Source: Porphyrobacter sp. CACIAM 03H1 (GTDB taxonomy: Bacteria; Pseudomonadota; Alphaproteobacteria; Sphingomonadales; Sphingomonadaceae). From it: DNA of 64,000 nucleotides. The notes beneath the pieces are model-generated. The model saw nothing but the letters and a program-made list of their open reading frames with translations, was not told the origin of the DNA and did not search any database. The DNA lies in contig NZ_CP021378.1 of the NCBI RefSeq assembly GCF_002215495.1, positions 1,736,764 through 1,800,763 on the forward strand, read 5' to 3'. This document shows, in pieces, positions 35,829 to 43,805 of this stretch. Position 1 is the stretch's first letter. Every line of letters starts with the position of its first letter. Made by a program: the position numbers and the translations under genes.

Positions 35829-36812
35829 TCACCCGGAAACAGCCTCCCGCACCTTTCGGTCAAGGCGGCCGAGGGCACTCGCCGGGCCCGCGAGCGCGGC
35901 ACCGGCATGTGCCCACACGCTGTCGCCTTCCATGAGGGCCGAACGCAGATAGGCCCAGACCATGCGCAGGGTCAGTTCGAGTCGGTCTGGATCCTCATCA
36001 TCGGTTTCCTTCGCATCATATCCGGCGATACCGCCGAGGCCATGCCGGCCCCCGGTTACTGTCAGGAGCGCCTCGGCGCCCGGACTGAGGTGGTAGGGGT
36101 CAGCGTGCCAGTCGGCACCGCGGACTGTCAGGTGGGGGCTCACGTCCCGGTCGCCGAAGACCACAAGGCTCCGGGTGACGAGATGGACGAAGTCGGGAGA
36201 GAAAGCGGGGCCATAGGTCTTGCCGTTCTCGCTGAGATTGCCGCCGCCTGCACCGGGCGCTGCCAGCAGCACGCCAGCCTTGATCCGCGGGTCGCGCAGG
36301 TCGACCTTGGCGCCGTCGATCGTGACCCGCATTCCAAGCAGCAAGGCAACCGTGTGGCCGCCGAGCGAATGGCCCACGGCAGCGATCCGTTCGTGATCCA
36401 GCCGGCCCTTCAGAAGGGGCAAAGCCGCCTCGATGGAGCCTAGCCCATCCAGGATGGCGGTCAGTTCCTCTGCGCGCTCGCGCCAGAACAAGGGCGCTCC
36501 GGACATGTCGCGTGGCAGTCCGCCCACCTTGCTGTTGGCCTGCGTGGGCTGGATCACCACGAAACCGCGCTCGGCCAGAAAGTTGGCAAGCGGACCATAG
36601 CCGTCCTTGGAGGGCAGATATAGCGATGGCCCGTGACCATGCGACAGCAGCACGATCGGCAGGGAATCGCGATCAACCGGCGCGGTGACGCGCAGCTGCA
36701 AGGGTTGCGGGCGCCCGTGCATCGGCAAGGGCACCGGGCTGAAGGAAGCGGCCAGGGTCGGCTCCGGCGTCGGAATGAGCCGGGCGAGGTCGATCAGGTT
36801 GTTCATTCGCAT
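35829..36812 (-). CDS. Alpha/beta hydrolase, chlorophyllase/PAF-acetylhydrolase-like
   Basis: A 327-residue cytosolic serine hydrolase. The oxyanion region LLSHGHGPSL is at 55-64 and the nucleophile elbow GHSLGG gives S149. An Asp and His follow in LVVFGDRD and GGRHGLGG. No signal peptide is evident. It converges on the AraC gene with an 8-bp gap and reads in the same direction as the quinone-reductase-like gene upstream. The substrate is unknown. Confidence 0.8.
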   Translation of the reverse strand: MRMNNLIDLARLIPTPEPTLAASFSPVPLPMHGRPQPLQLRVTAPVDRDSLPIVLLSHGHGPSLYLPSKDGYGPLANFLAERGFVVIQPTQANSKVGGLPRDMSGAPLFWRERAEELTAILDGLGSIEAALPLLKGRLDHERIAAVGHSLGGHTVALLLGMRVTIDGAKVDLRDPRIKAGVLLAAPGAGGGNLSENGKTYGPAFSPDFVHLVTRSLVVFGDRDVSPHLTVRGADWHADPYHLSPGAEALLTVTGGRHGLGGIAGYDAKETDDEDPDRLELTLRMVWAYLRSALMEGDSVWAHAGAALAGPASALGRLDRKVREAVSG

Positions 36813-36867
36813 TTGTTCCTTCTGCCGGGGCGTGCTTCCAGGTCTGTGCCAGGTCGGTCCGGCTCAC

Positions 36868-37470
36868 TCAGGCGGCGCGGCTGTCCAAGGGCCGTGGAGC
36901 GACTGGCGATGATGCCAGGCGTGACAGGGCGCGGGTGTAGGCGTGGCCGGCTTCGGCAAGATCGTCTCCGCCCAGTGCGTCTGCGCCAAACACCAGAAAG
37001 GGATCCTGCCAGTCCATGGCAAAGCGGTTTGCAGAGGCTTGCAGGGGAGTCAGAAGCTCAGCGAGGGTGAAGCGGTTGCGCCCTTTCGGGCGGTATGTGG
37101 CCTCCTCGGCGCCCATGGTCGCAGCGACCATCAGAGGCTTTCCGGCGAGCCCTGCGCCTTCGGTGTTCCAGTGCATGTAGGCCATCCGGGTCAGGACGAC
37201 GTCCTGCCACTGTTTCAGCAATGCGGGGGTCGAATACCATTGCATCGGGAACTGAAGCACGATGCGGTCGGCGCGCAGCAGTCGGGCCGCCTCTGGTGCA
37301 CTGTCGCGCTCCATTGCGAGCCCTGCCGGGTAGAGGGCAGCCATGTCGGCAAGCGCAACATTATGCAGTCCCGCCGCCGCCCGCGACAGGGCTGTGTTGA
37401 CCCTCGATCGTTCGGAATCCGGATGGAAGAGCAGGATCTGCGTTACGCTTGGCTTGAGTGTGTCGTGCAT
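36868..37470 (-). CDS. NAD(P)H:quinone oxidoreductase/flavodoxin-fold protein
   Basis: A 200-residue protein of the MdaB/KefF/NQO family. The segment DRIVLQFPMQWYSTPALLKQW and the following MAYMHWNTEGAGLAGKPLMVAATMGAEEATY match the FMN/FAD-binding core. Such enzymes reduce quinones or azo compounds in the cytoplasm and protect against electrophiles. The ATG at 37470 sets the start. It is divergent from a LysR regulator; the gap contains a TCGATA/TATCGA dyad. Confidence 0.85.
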   Translation of the reverse strand: MHDTLKPSVTQILLFHPDSERSRVNTALSRAAAGLHNVALADMAALYPAGLAMERDSAPEAARLLRADRIVLQFPMQWYSTPALLKQWQDVVLTRMAYMHWNTEGAGLAGKPLMVAATMGAEEATYRPKGRNRFTLAELLTPLQASANRFAMDWQDPFLVFGADALGGDDLAEAGHAYTRALSRLASSPVAPRPLDSRAA

Positions 37471-37537
37471 GGGTTGAGCTCGCCTTGTGTCCGTTCGTGA
37501 CCTGCAGGACATGGGCAGTCGCAAATGATCCTTCCAA

Positions 37538-37564
37538 TCGATATTCATTTTATCCTATTATCGA
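37538..37564. promoter_or_regulatory. Inverted repeat between quinone reductase and LysR genes
   Basis: TCGATA (37538-37543) and TATCGA (37559-37564) are reverse complements separated by 15 AT-rich bases and end 5 bases before the LysR start. Their centres are 21 bp apart, two helical turns. This is a candidate LysR-regulator site overlapping the promoter region. Confidence 0.45.
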
Positions 37565-37568
37565 GCCC

Positions 37569-38456
37569 ATGAATTTGCGTTCGGTCGATATGAACCTGCT
37601 CGTCGTCCTCGACGTCCTTCTCGAAGAACAGCACGTCGGGCGGGCGGCCGAGCGCGTGGGGCTGTCGCAGCCGGCCATGTCGGCCGCGCTCCAGCGCTGC
37701 CGTCACCTCTTCCGGGACGAGCTGCTCGAGCGGAGCCGGGGTACGATGCGCCCCACGCCCAAGGCCGAGAGTCTGAGGCGCCCCCTGAAGGAACTGCTTG
37801 CCGCGGCCACCCAGATCATCGCGCCCCCGGCGGTGCCGATTGCCGACCTCAGGGCAAGGCTGAGGCTCACGATGGCCGACCTCTCCTCGCTGCTCGTCCT
37901 TGAGCCGCTGCTTGCCGATCTTGCCCGGACGGCTCCAGGCATCGACATTGTCCTGCAGCCGTGGGCCGGAGCGGAGCAAGCCAGACGCGCGCTGAAGGAC
38001 GGCTCAACCGATATCGCGGTCTCGGTGTTCGAAACCGACGATGACGATCTGTGCTGCCGACCTGCGAGCAAGGAGGCCTATGTCGTGGCCATGCGCGAGG
38101 ATCATCCTGCGGCGCAGGGCTTCACGCTGGAATCGTGGCTGTCGTTTCCGCACATCGTCGTTTCAGGGCGGGGCGATGCGCGTACAGCACTGGACAGCGA
38201 ACTTGCCTCGCGCGGGCTCAGGCGCCGGGTAGGCGTGGTGGTTCCGACCTTCGGCATGGTGGTACCGCTCCTGCGCTGCACGCCGATGATCGGAATGGTA
38301 CCGGAGAAGCTGGTGGTCGACACACCCGGCCTCGCCCTTTTCCGGCCGCCTGTGTCCGTGCCGGACATCAGCCTGTCCCTCGCATGGCACCGCCGCCGCG
38401 AGAACGATCCCGCGCTGCGTCACGTGGCCGATCGGCTCGCAGCCCATCTCGGCTGA
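37569..38456 (+). CDS. LysR-family transcriptional regulator
   Basis: A 295-residue LysR regulator, with helix-turn-helix at about residues 1-65 (RSVDMNLLVVLDVLLEEQHVGRAAERVGLSQPAMS) and an effector domain thereafter. The SVDMNLL start is the NodD/LinR-type subgroup signature, whose members often respond to aromatic compounds. It is divergent from the quinone oxidoreductase gene and likely regulates it and the hydrolase downstream of that gene. Confidence 0.88.
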   Translation: MNLRSVDMNLLVVLDVLLEEQHVGRAAERVGLSQPAMSAALQRCRHLFRDELLERSRGTMRPTPKAESLRRPLKELLAAATQIIAPPAVPIADLRARLRLTMADLSSLLVLEPLLADLARTAPGIDIVLQPWAGAEQARRALKDGSTDIAVSVFETDDDDLCCRPASKEAYVVAMREDHPAAQGFTLESWLSFPHIVVSGRGDARTALDSELASRGLRRRVGVVVPTFGMVVPLLRCTPMIGMVPEKLVVDTPGLALFRPPVSVPDISLSLAWHRRRENDPALRHVADRLAAHLG

Positions 38457-38538
38457 GGGGCCTGCTCCAAGTCCGGATTGGCCACCGGACTTGCCATCCG
38501 ATCAGGCTAACGCACTAGGTCCGCTCACGGCCGGGGCA

Positions 38539-38557
38539 CGCCATGTTCACGCAATCT
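38539..38557 (+). repeat. 19-bp repeat, copy 1
   Basis: CGCCATGTTCACGCAATCT occurs here and again at 42579-42597, in both cases upstream of a plus-strand gene (lipoprotein, CPBP protease). A GCCGGG hexamer precedes both copies. The function is unknown. Confidence 0.6.
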
Positions 38558-38638
38558 ACGCCTTTCAGTCGAGTGCGAACCGCATCTCGCGTCCGTCATC
38601 CGGCGGCGGTGATGATGCGTCGATCGAAAGGACCAGAC

Positions 38639-38944
38639 ATGACCCCCTACCGTGCCGAAACCATCTTCCGACCCTTCCGAACCCTCGGGCTCGTCGCCCT
38701 GCTGGGCGCCTCTGTCGCTGCCTGTTCCACCGATAGCGGCAGTCTACGGAGTGCCGCGGCAGCGAACCTTGCCAGCGATACGGCGCTCAACGCGCAGATC
38801 ATCTCCGACCGTGCGCGCGCACAGCGTTGCGATCGTGACCCGAGCCGCAAGGAATGTCCCCGCGCGGATCGCGAGCGGGCCGAGCGCGACAGGGAGTGGC
38901 GCTGCGAGCGTGACCCCACCCACCGCCAATGTCGCCGCCCCTGA
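38639..38944 (+). CDS. Small lipoprotein, Arg/Asp/Cys-rich
   Basis: A 101-residue lipoprotein. The lipobox is LGASVAAC (near residue 29), followed by a short helical spacer. A charged C-terminus carries two similar motifs, QRCDRDPSRKEC and WRCERDPTHRQC, each with two cysteines in a CxRDPxxxxC pattern, suggesting disulfide-linked repeats. I do not recognise the family. Start ATG 38639 follows GAAAGGACC. A strong terminator lies at 39012-39044. Confidence 0.65.
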   Translation: MTPYRAETIFRPFRTLGLVALLGASVAACSTDSGSLRSAAAANLASDTALNAQIISDRARAQRCDRDPSRKECPRADRERAERDREWRCERDPTHRQCRRP

Positions 38945-39011
38945 TCGGACCTGCCGGCCTGACGGGCGCTCCTCGTACGTCGCCAGAATGTCGAGGAAGA
39001 GCAAGCACTCC

Positions 39012-39044
39012 GGGGGAGCGACAAGTGCGCTCCCCCTCCTTTCC
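39012..39044 (+). terminator. Intrinsic terminator after the small lipoprotein gene
   Basis: GGGGGAGCG (39012-39020) and CGCTCCCCC (39028-39036) form a perfect 9-bp stem with a 7-base loop, followed by TCCTTTCC. It sits between convergent genes (lipoprotein on plus, histidine kinase on minus). The T-run is interrupted. Confidence 0.65.
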
Positions 39045-39158
39045 TGCACTTGCAGATCAAGCCCAATGACGACCACCAATGGCGGCGCAATTGTCCCTGT
39101 CCTGACGTCATATTCGAGCGACGAAATCTGTTGTGGGTCACACTCTGTCGGGCGCCGG

Positions 39159-40493
39159 TCAGGTTGCCTTGCCGAGCCGGGGCTCATCGAGCGTGACCCG
39201 CACCAGCGCCCCTTCTCCGGGGGCGGCGAGAACATCGATCCTGCCGCTCTGGCGGGCCACCACCTCCCGCACGAGAGTGAGGCCAAGGCCGCTCCCGGAC
39301 ACGGACGGGCTCAGCCTGTGGAACGGCTCGAAAACCCGTTCGCGTTCTTCGGGCGGAATCCCCGGACCATCGTCCTCGATTTCGAAGCTCGAAGCGTTCA
39401 CCCGAACGATGATCTTGCGCCCCCCGTGCCGGGCGGCGTTCTGGACGAGGTTCATGACGACCCGTTCGATCGCCGAGGGATCGCCGAGGCACGGCGCATC
39501 CTCCAGACCTTCGACCGCGATGGTCTGCCCGCCCGCGATGATCAGCGGCGCCATGTCCCCCACGACCCCGCGGATCAGCGCGGCCAGATCGAAGCGGCTG
39601 CGATCGGCATGGTTCTCCATGCGCTGGATGTCGAGCAGTTGCTCGGCGAGCGTCGCGAGGCGCTGGATGTCGCTTGCCAGGGCGCGGGTGACCTCGCTCT
39701 CGGAGCTCTCCACCTTGCTCTGGAGCACCGCGATCGGCGTGCGAAGTTCGTGCGCGGCGTAGCCGAAGAAACGTTTCTGCCGCTCTTGACCTTCATCCAG
39801 CCGCCGCAGGGCTGCGTTCACCGCGCTGACGAGCGGCGCGATTTCCCGGGGCGCATGGTTCTCGCTCAAGTATCGTCCGCGCGTATCGGCATCGATCGCC
39901 TCCGCCTCGCGCGCGATCCGGTGGATTCCTGCGAGCGAGCGCCGCACGATCCAGGGTGTCACCACAAGCGAGGCCAACGCCAGCAGCACGAAGATCGGCA
40001 GGACAATCACGTTGGAAGCGAGGAACACAATCAGGTTGAGATCCGAAAGGGCGCCATGGCCGAGGATCGTGAGTTCCCCGATGTCGGTCCTGTGCCTCCT
40101 GGCGACCGCAGCGAGCGCGTAGGGCGGTTTTCTGTCGCGCAACTGGGCGAAGGACAGATCCCCGAGACGTCCTACGAGCGAACTGTAGTGCCGCGGCACC
40201 GGCCCGTAACTGACGCTGGCGCCGGTATCGTCCTCTGCCAAGAACCACAGCTGCGGTGTCCCGGCCCTCAGTTCGGCCAGTTCGGGCGTGATCGTCACGG
40301 AGAGCTGCCCGGTCTCGTCGCGCTCGATTGCCCCCGCGATCACCGGGATGATCCGTTCGTCGGTGTATGGCCCGCCGCTGTCGAAGCGGATCGCCACCGC
40401 GACGATGATCGCGAAAGAGACGATCAGGATCGCGAAGTTGACGGCGAGCGGGTAGATGATCAGCGGGCGCCGGAGGGAAGGGGGGCGCTTCAT
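39159..40493 (-). CDS. Two-component sensor histidine kinase
   Basis: A 444-residue membrane sensor with two membrane segments (about 12-36 and 154-178) bracketing a periplasmic domain, then HAMP (about 180-235). HisKA carries the phosphoacceptor H248 in HELRTP, and HATPase_c has NLVQNAARHGG (N box), DDGPGIPPEERERVFEPF (G1/F) and GSGLGL (G2). The periplasmic domain is unlike named sensors I know. The stop/start overlap with the upstream regulator (ATGA) shows a classic operon. Confidence 0.92.
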   Translation of the reverse strand: MKRPPSLRRPLIIYPLAVNFAILIVSFAIIVAVAIRFDSGGPYTDERIIPVIAGAIERDETGQLSVTITPELAELRAGTPQLWFLAEDDTGASVSYGPVPRHYSSLVGRLGDLSFAQLRDRKPPYALAAVARRHRTDIGELTILGHGALSDLNLIVFLASNVIVLPIFVLLALASLVVTPWIVRRSLAGIHRIAREAEAIDADTRGRYLSENHAPREIAPLVSAVNAALRRLDEGQERQKRFFGYAAHELRTPIAVLQSKVESSESEVTRALASDIQRLATLAEQLLDIQRMENHADRSRFDLAALIRGVVGDMAPLIIAGGQTIAVEGLEDAPCLGDPSAIERVVMNLVQNAARHGGRKIIVRVNASSFEIEDDGPGIPPEERERVFEPFHRLSPSVSGSGLGLTLVREVVARQSGRIDVLAAPGEGALVRVTLDEPRLGKAT

Positions 40494-41164
40494 GCGCCCT
40501 CCCGGAGCAGATATCCCACACCCCTGATCGCGTGTATCTCGACCCCGGCGCCCGATGCCGCCAGCTTTTTCCGCAGCCGCGAGATATGCGAATCCAGCGT
40601 GTTGGACTGCACTTCGTCGTCAAAGCCGAACACGGCCTGCTCGAGCGTTTCGCGCAGCACAGTCCTGCCGCGACGTTTCATCAATGCGGCAAGGACACGC
40701 AGTTCGCGGCGCGGTAGGTCGAGCCGCCCCCCCTCAACCTCGACTTCCTCGTTGGCCAGATCGAACACCACCGCCCCTGCGCGGATCTCGGCGCCTTCCA
40801 GTTGAGCCGGGCGCCGGCGAACGGCGCGGATGCGCGCAAGCATTTCGTCCATTGCGAAGGGTTTGACGAGATAGTCGTCCGCTCCCTCGTCCAGCCCGGC
40901 CACACGGTCGGCCACTTCGCCGAACGCGCTCAGCACGATGATGTGGATGCCCGGATTGCGGGCGCGCAAGTCATGAACCAGCGACAGCCCCTCACCATCG
41001 GGGAGCTTCCTGTCGAGCAATGCCAGATCGTAGACGGCCATCAGCCCGGCCTCTCGAGCGGTTGCAAGCCGATCGACGTGATCGACGATGAACCTCTCCT
41101 TCCCGAGGACCGCACAGACGGATTCGGCGAGCCGGAGCTCGTCTTCGACCAGCAAGATTCTCAC
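40490..41164 (-). CDS. OmpR-family response regulator
   Basis: A 224-residue regulator. The receiver has acidic residues E7-D8, phosphorylatable D51 (LLDRKLPDG), a conserved Ser in VLSAFGE and K101 (KPF). The winged-helix DNA-binding domain covers about 125-220, ending with the typical IRGVGYLL. It precedes and overlaps its kinase by ATGA. The deduced target genes are not evident; a 317-bp gap upstream separates it from a ParD-like gene. Confidence 0.93.
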   Translation of the reverse strand: MRILLVEDELRLAESVCAVLGKERFIVDHVDRLATAREAGLMAVYDLALLDRKLPDGEGLSLVHDLRARNPGIHIIVLSAFGEVADRVAGLDEGADDYLVKPFAMDEMLARIRAVRRRPAQLEGAEIRAGAVVFDLANEEVEVEGGRLDLPRRELRVLAALMKRRGRTVLRETLEQAVFGFDDEVQSNTLDSHISRLRKKLAASGAGVEIHAIRGVGYLLREGA

Positions 41165-41428
41165 AGCTTTTCCCGTTCATTGCCGAGCGGCGAATACGCT
41201 CGATGGACTGCATTCAACGATCGGTCCGGATCGACTGATCGAACCCGTCTTGGGGCCAACTCAGCGCCTTTGGCCGCGGAGCGCTCGCACCGCCGCGCGC
41301 GCCCGACTGGAAACACCAATCTAGCCAGAGCCTGAACGATCGACGGCTATGCCACGTGCAGTGCAGGAACAGGGCTCACCGGCTTGCACAGGGTCTTCGG
41401 GCAAGAGCTGCCAGAGACGCGGATCGGG

Positions 41429-41457
41429 TTGACCGCGTTATATACGAAGCGTATACG
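41429..41457 (+). promoter_or_regulatory. Sigma-70-like promoter of the ParD-like/map operon
   Basis: TTGACC (41429-41434), a 17-base spacer and TATACG (41452-41457) make a good -35/-10 pair. Transcription would begin near 41465, 17 bases before the TTG start. The -10 is part of the tandem palindromes at 41441-41466. Confidence 0.65.
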
Positions 41458-41466
41458 ATCCGTACA
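41441..41466. promoter_or_regulatory. Tandem operators over the ParD-like promoter
   Basis: TATACGAAGCGTATA (41441-41455) is a perfect palindrome with a 3-base centre. TATACG-ATC-CGTACA (41452-41466) is an overlapping near-copy. Their centres are 11 bp apart, about one helical turn, so two dimers could bind the same face. They cover the -10 and start site, fitting autorepression by a ribbon-helix-helix protein. Confidence 0.7.
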
Positions 41467-41481
41467 CAAGTGGAGGTCGCT

Positions 41482-41691
41482 TTGGGAATAGTCAAGATCG
41501 ACGACGCACTGCACGAAGAGGTGCGGCGGGCCAGCGCCGTGATGTGCCGGTCCATCAATGCACAGGCCGAATTCTGGATGAAGATCGGCAGGCTTGCCGA
41601 GGCCAGTCCGACACTCACGTTCAACGAGATCATCAGCCAGCAACTGGCCAGCGTCCAGGTGCCCGAACCCGACGAACGTGCGGCGGCCTGA
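41482..41691 (+). CDS. ParD-like antitoxin-family protein
   Basis: A 69-residue protein starting MGIVKIDDALHEEVRRASA, followed by SINAQAEFWMKIGRLAEA and LTFNEII. This is the ParD-like (ribbon-helix-helix-type) family, related to antitoxins. The start is TTG at 41482, supported by GGAGG five bases upstream; a GTG at 41470 is an alternative. It is followed after one base by a methionine aminopeptidase gene rather than a toxin such as ParE. Its promoter carries tandem palindromes suited to autoregulation. Confidence 0.8.
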   Translation: MGIVKIDDALHEEVRRASAVMCRSINAQAEFWMKIGRLAEASPTLTFNEIISQQLASVQVPEPDERAAA

Positions 41692-41692
41692 C

Positions 41693-42481
41693 ATGGTCAA
41701 GACGCCTGACGAAATTGCCCTGATGCGGATATCAGGACGCCTGTTGGCGTCGGTTTTCGAGATGCTGGACGGTCTTGACCTTGCAGGCATGTCGACCCTC
41801 GAGGTCAATGACCTGGTCGAGCGGTACATCACCGTCGGCCTTGCTTCCCGCCCCGCCAGCAAGGGTCAGTACGGGTTTGCCTTCGTGCTCAACTGCTCGC
41901 TGAACGATGTCGTTTGTCATGGTGTGCCTGATGCGAACGAGATCATTCGTGACGGGGACATCATCAACCTGGACATCACGCTGGAAAAGCACGGCTATAT
42001 TGCGGACTCGAGCAAGACATGGGTCGTGGGAAATGCGTCGGGGGCTGCGAGGAGGATTGTCCGGATCGCCAATGAGGCGATGTGGGCCGGCATTCGCCAA
42101 GTGCGTCCGGGCGCCCGGCTCGGAGATGTGGGCTTCGCCATCGAAGCGCATGCGAAGAGAAATGGCTGCTCGGTGGTCAGGGACTACTGCGGTCACGGGA
42201 TCGGCCGCGAGATGCACGAGGAGCCGCAGGTCCTCAATTTCGGCCGTCCGGGCACCGGCATGAGGCTTTGCGAGGGCATGGTCTTCACCATCGAGCCCAT
42301 GATCAATGCCGGTCGGCGGCACGTGGTCACGGACGATGACGGCTGGACCGTGAGGACACGCGACGGACGCCTGTCTGCCCAGTTCGAACACACCGTGGCA
42401 GTGACCTCGGACGGGGTCGAAGTGCTGACGCTGAGGACAGACGAGGCGGCCTTGGTCCGAGCAATGGACGCATCAGCTTAG
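41693..42481 (+). CDS. map: Type I methionine aminopeptidase (ParD-linked paralogue)
   Basis: A 262-residue metallopeptidase that removes N-terminal methionine. The NCSLNDVVCHGVPD segment, the dinuclear-metal aspartates near INLDIT and DSSKTWVVG, GHGIGREMHEEPQV with the catalytic His, and FTIEPMI with a metal Glu are all present, so it should be active. The ATG is one base after the ParD-like stop, implying translational coupling. It may be a second, accessory map copy; the housekeeping gene is not in the window. Confidence 0.9.
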   Translation: MVKTPDEIALMRISGRLLASVFEMLDGLDLAGMSTLEVNDLVERYITVGLASRPASKGQYGFAFVLNCSLNDVVCHGVPDANEIIRDGDIINLDITLEKHGYIADSSKTWVVGNASGAARRIVRIANEAMWAGIRQVRPGARLGDVGFAIEAHAKRNGCSVVRDYCGHGIGREMHEEPQVLNFGRPGTGMRLCEGMVFTIEPMINAGRRHVVTDDDGWTVRTRDGRLSAQFEHTVAVTSDGVEVLTLRTDEAALVRAMDASA

Positions 42482-42578
42482 ACATGGACGATCGTCCCTG
42501 ACCGCCTCCCGAGGCACATGGGACTTGTCGGCGAACCGCATGACCGGCCTTTGCGGGGCAATGGGCGGCGCAGCCGGG

Positions 42579-42597
42579 CGCCATGTTCACGCAATCT
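42579..42597 (+). repeat. 19-bp repeat, copy 2
   Basis: Second exact copy of CGCCATGTTCACGCAATCT (first at 38539-38557), 21 bases before the start codon of the CPBP protease gene. Confidence 0.6.
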
Positions 42598-42617
42598 GCG
42601 TGCGCCAGCAGCCGCCC

Positions 42618-43589
42618 ATGCGCGGGATCATTCAGCAAAAGAACGAAAGCTGTCTTCTTCGGCCTGACAGGTCCGGCGAGGCGTCTGGCCTGCCTGCCGG
42701 GGTCGAATATCATCGGGTCTATGCCGTCGGAAAGCGCCGCATCATCCGGGGCATGGCCGCGATTATCCTCCTGTTCGCGGGCCTCATCGGTCTAGCGCAG
42801 GCATGCCTTGCCGGCGCCTCGGCAATCGACAGCCAGCTTTTGGGACGGACCGGCTTCACGCCCCTGCAGCATGCCGCCGGGGCGCTCTCGCTCGGCCTCC
42901 TCATTCCCTACAGCATGCTGCTCCAGCGCTGGCTCTATGGGGTCCCGGCGAACACCTTGCATTCGGTCGAAGGCCGCTTCCGCTTCGGCGTTTTCGGCCG
43001 CGCATTGATCGTATTTGGCCCCATGGTGCTTATTGTCATGTCCGTCGGCTTTCTTGCGCCTGATGGCCGGGTTCCATGGAGCACCGCCGACCTCATTGCG
43101 TTTTTCATCATCGGCATGACGTTCACCCCGCTGGCTGCCGCTGGCGAGGAATATGGAGTGCGTGGCCTGATGTTCCGTGTGATCGGTAGCTGGACCCGCG
43201 GTTCCCGTTCAGGCGCAGTCCTCGGTATCACGCTTACGACCGTCCTCTTCTCGCTCTTCCACGGCAGCCTCGACCCTTACATCCTTGGCTCCTATCTGGT
43301 GCTCTTCGCCGCATTGGCGATCATCACTTGGAGGACGGGTGGCCTTGAGATCGCCGTGGTGCTGCACGGCGTCTACAATGTCAGTGGCCTTGTTCTTGCC
43401 ACGACGCTCCACATGGATCTGGGAGGTGATCTTGGCAGCCGCGGCGAGATTGTCGGCACGCCTGCCAACCTGGTCCCGAGCGCAGGGCTCGCGATCATCA
43501 CCGCGGTCATCTGGTGGACCACGCGCGTGTCCGGTCCCCCGCGGACACCGGCGCTTGCAAGCGAGCGATCCGAACGGGCGGGCTTGTGA
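42618..43589 (+). CDS. CPBP-family intramembrane metalloprotease
   Basis: A 323-residue multispan membrane protein of the Rce1/CAAX-protease and bacteriocin-processing (ABI) family. The catalytic motif EExxxR is E177-E178 and R182 (EEYGVRG), the metal-binding histidine region is FSLFHGSLD (H215), and a further conserved His lies in VLHGVYN. About seven hydrophobic segments fit. Start ATG 42618 is tentative; the frame is open from 42525. It reads with map but is separated by a 136-bp gap that includes the 19-bp repeat. Confidence 0.82.
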   Translation: MRGIIQQKNESCLLRPDRSGEASGLPAGVEYHRVYAVGKRRIIRGMAAIILLFAGLIGLAQACLAGASAIDSQLLGRTGFTPLQHAAGALSLGLLIPYSMLLQRWLYGVPANTLHSVEGRFRFGVFGRALIVFGPMVLIVMSVGFLAPDGRVPWSTADLIAFFIIGMTFTPLAAAGEEYGVRGLMFRVIGSWTRGSRSGAVLGITLTTVLFSLFHGSLDPYILGSYLVLFAALAIITWRTGGLEIAVVLHGVYNVSGLVLATTLHMDLGGDLGSRGEIVGTPANLVPSAGLAIITAVIWWTTRVSGPPRTPALASERSERAGL

Positions 43590-43666
43590 GCTTTCCGACG
43601 AAGGTGGCCATAACCGGCTTGTAGTCGTCGCGTGGCAAGCTCTCGCACGAGAACCTGGAGTTTGTG

Positions 43667-43805
43667 ATGTCCATTACCGAAACCGCTGGCGAACACTCGC
43701 GAGTGAAGGTCGAGGAACGCGTCATTCCCGTGCCCGTCTCGATCAGTCCCGAAGCGCAGGCGCGGTTGCATGAAGCTGTCGGACCGGACGGCCTCCCGCA
43801 ATCAG
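43667..43805 (+). pseudogene. 5' remnant of an alpha/beta hydrolase gene
   Basis: From ATG 43667, with CTGGAG upstream, the frame reads MSITETAGEHSRVKV and RVIPVPVSISPEAQARLHEA, resembling the first 40 residues of hormone-sensitive-lipase-type hydrolases. Beyond about 43805 the frame is simply antisense to the DUF4177 gene and has no hydrolase similarity. It looks like a truncated gene end left by a rearrangement. Similarity is judged by eye only. Confidence 0.35.

Larger units (their letters stand above)
41165..41481. other. Intergenic region between response regulator and ParD-like gene
   Basis: 317 bases with no convincing gene. The right end holds the ParD-like promoter and operators (41429-41466). 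The left part contains imperfect palindromes such as CGATCGGTCCGGATCGACTGATCG, but nothing assignable. Confidence 0.5.

Noticed and set aside
42486..42497. 12-bp palindrome GGACGATCGTCC right after map
   Set aside because: A single short palindrome without a partner or promoter context; not reported as a site.
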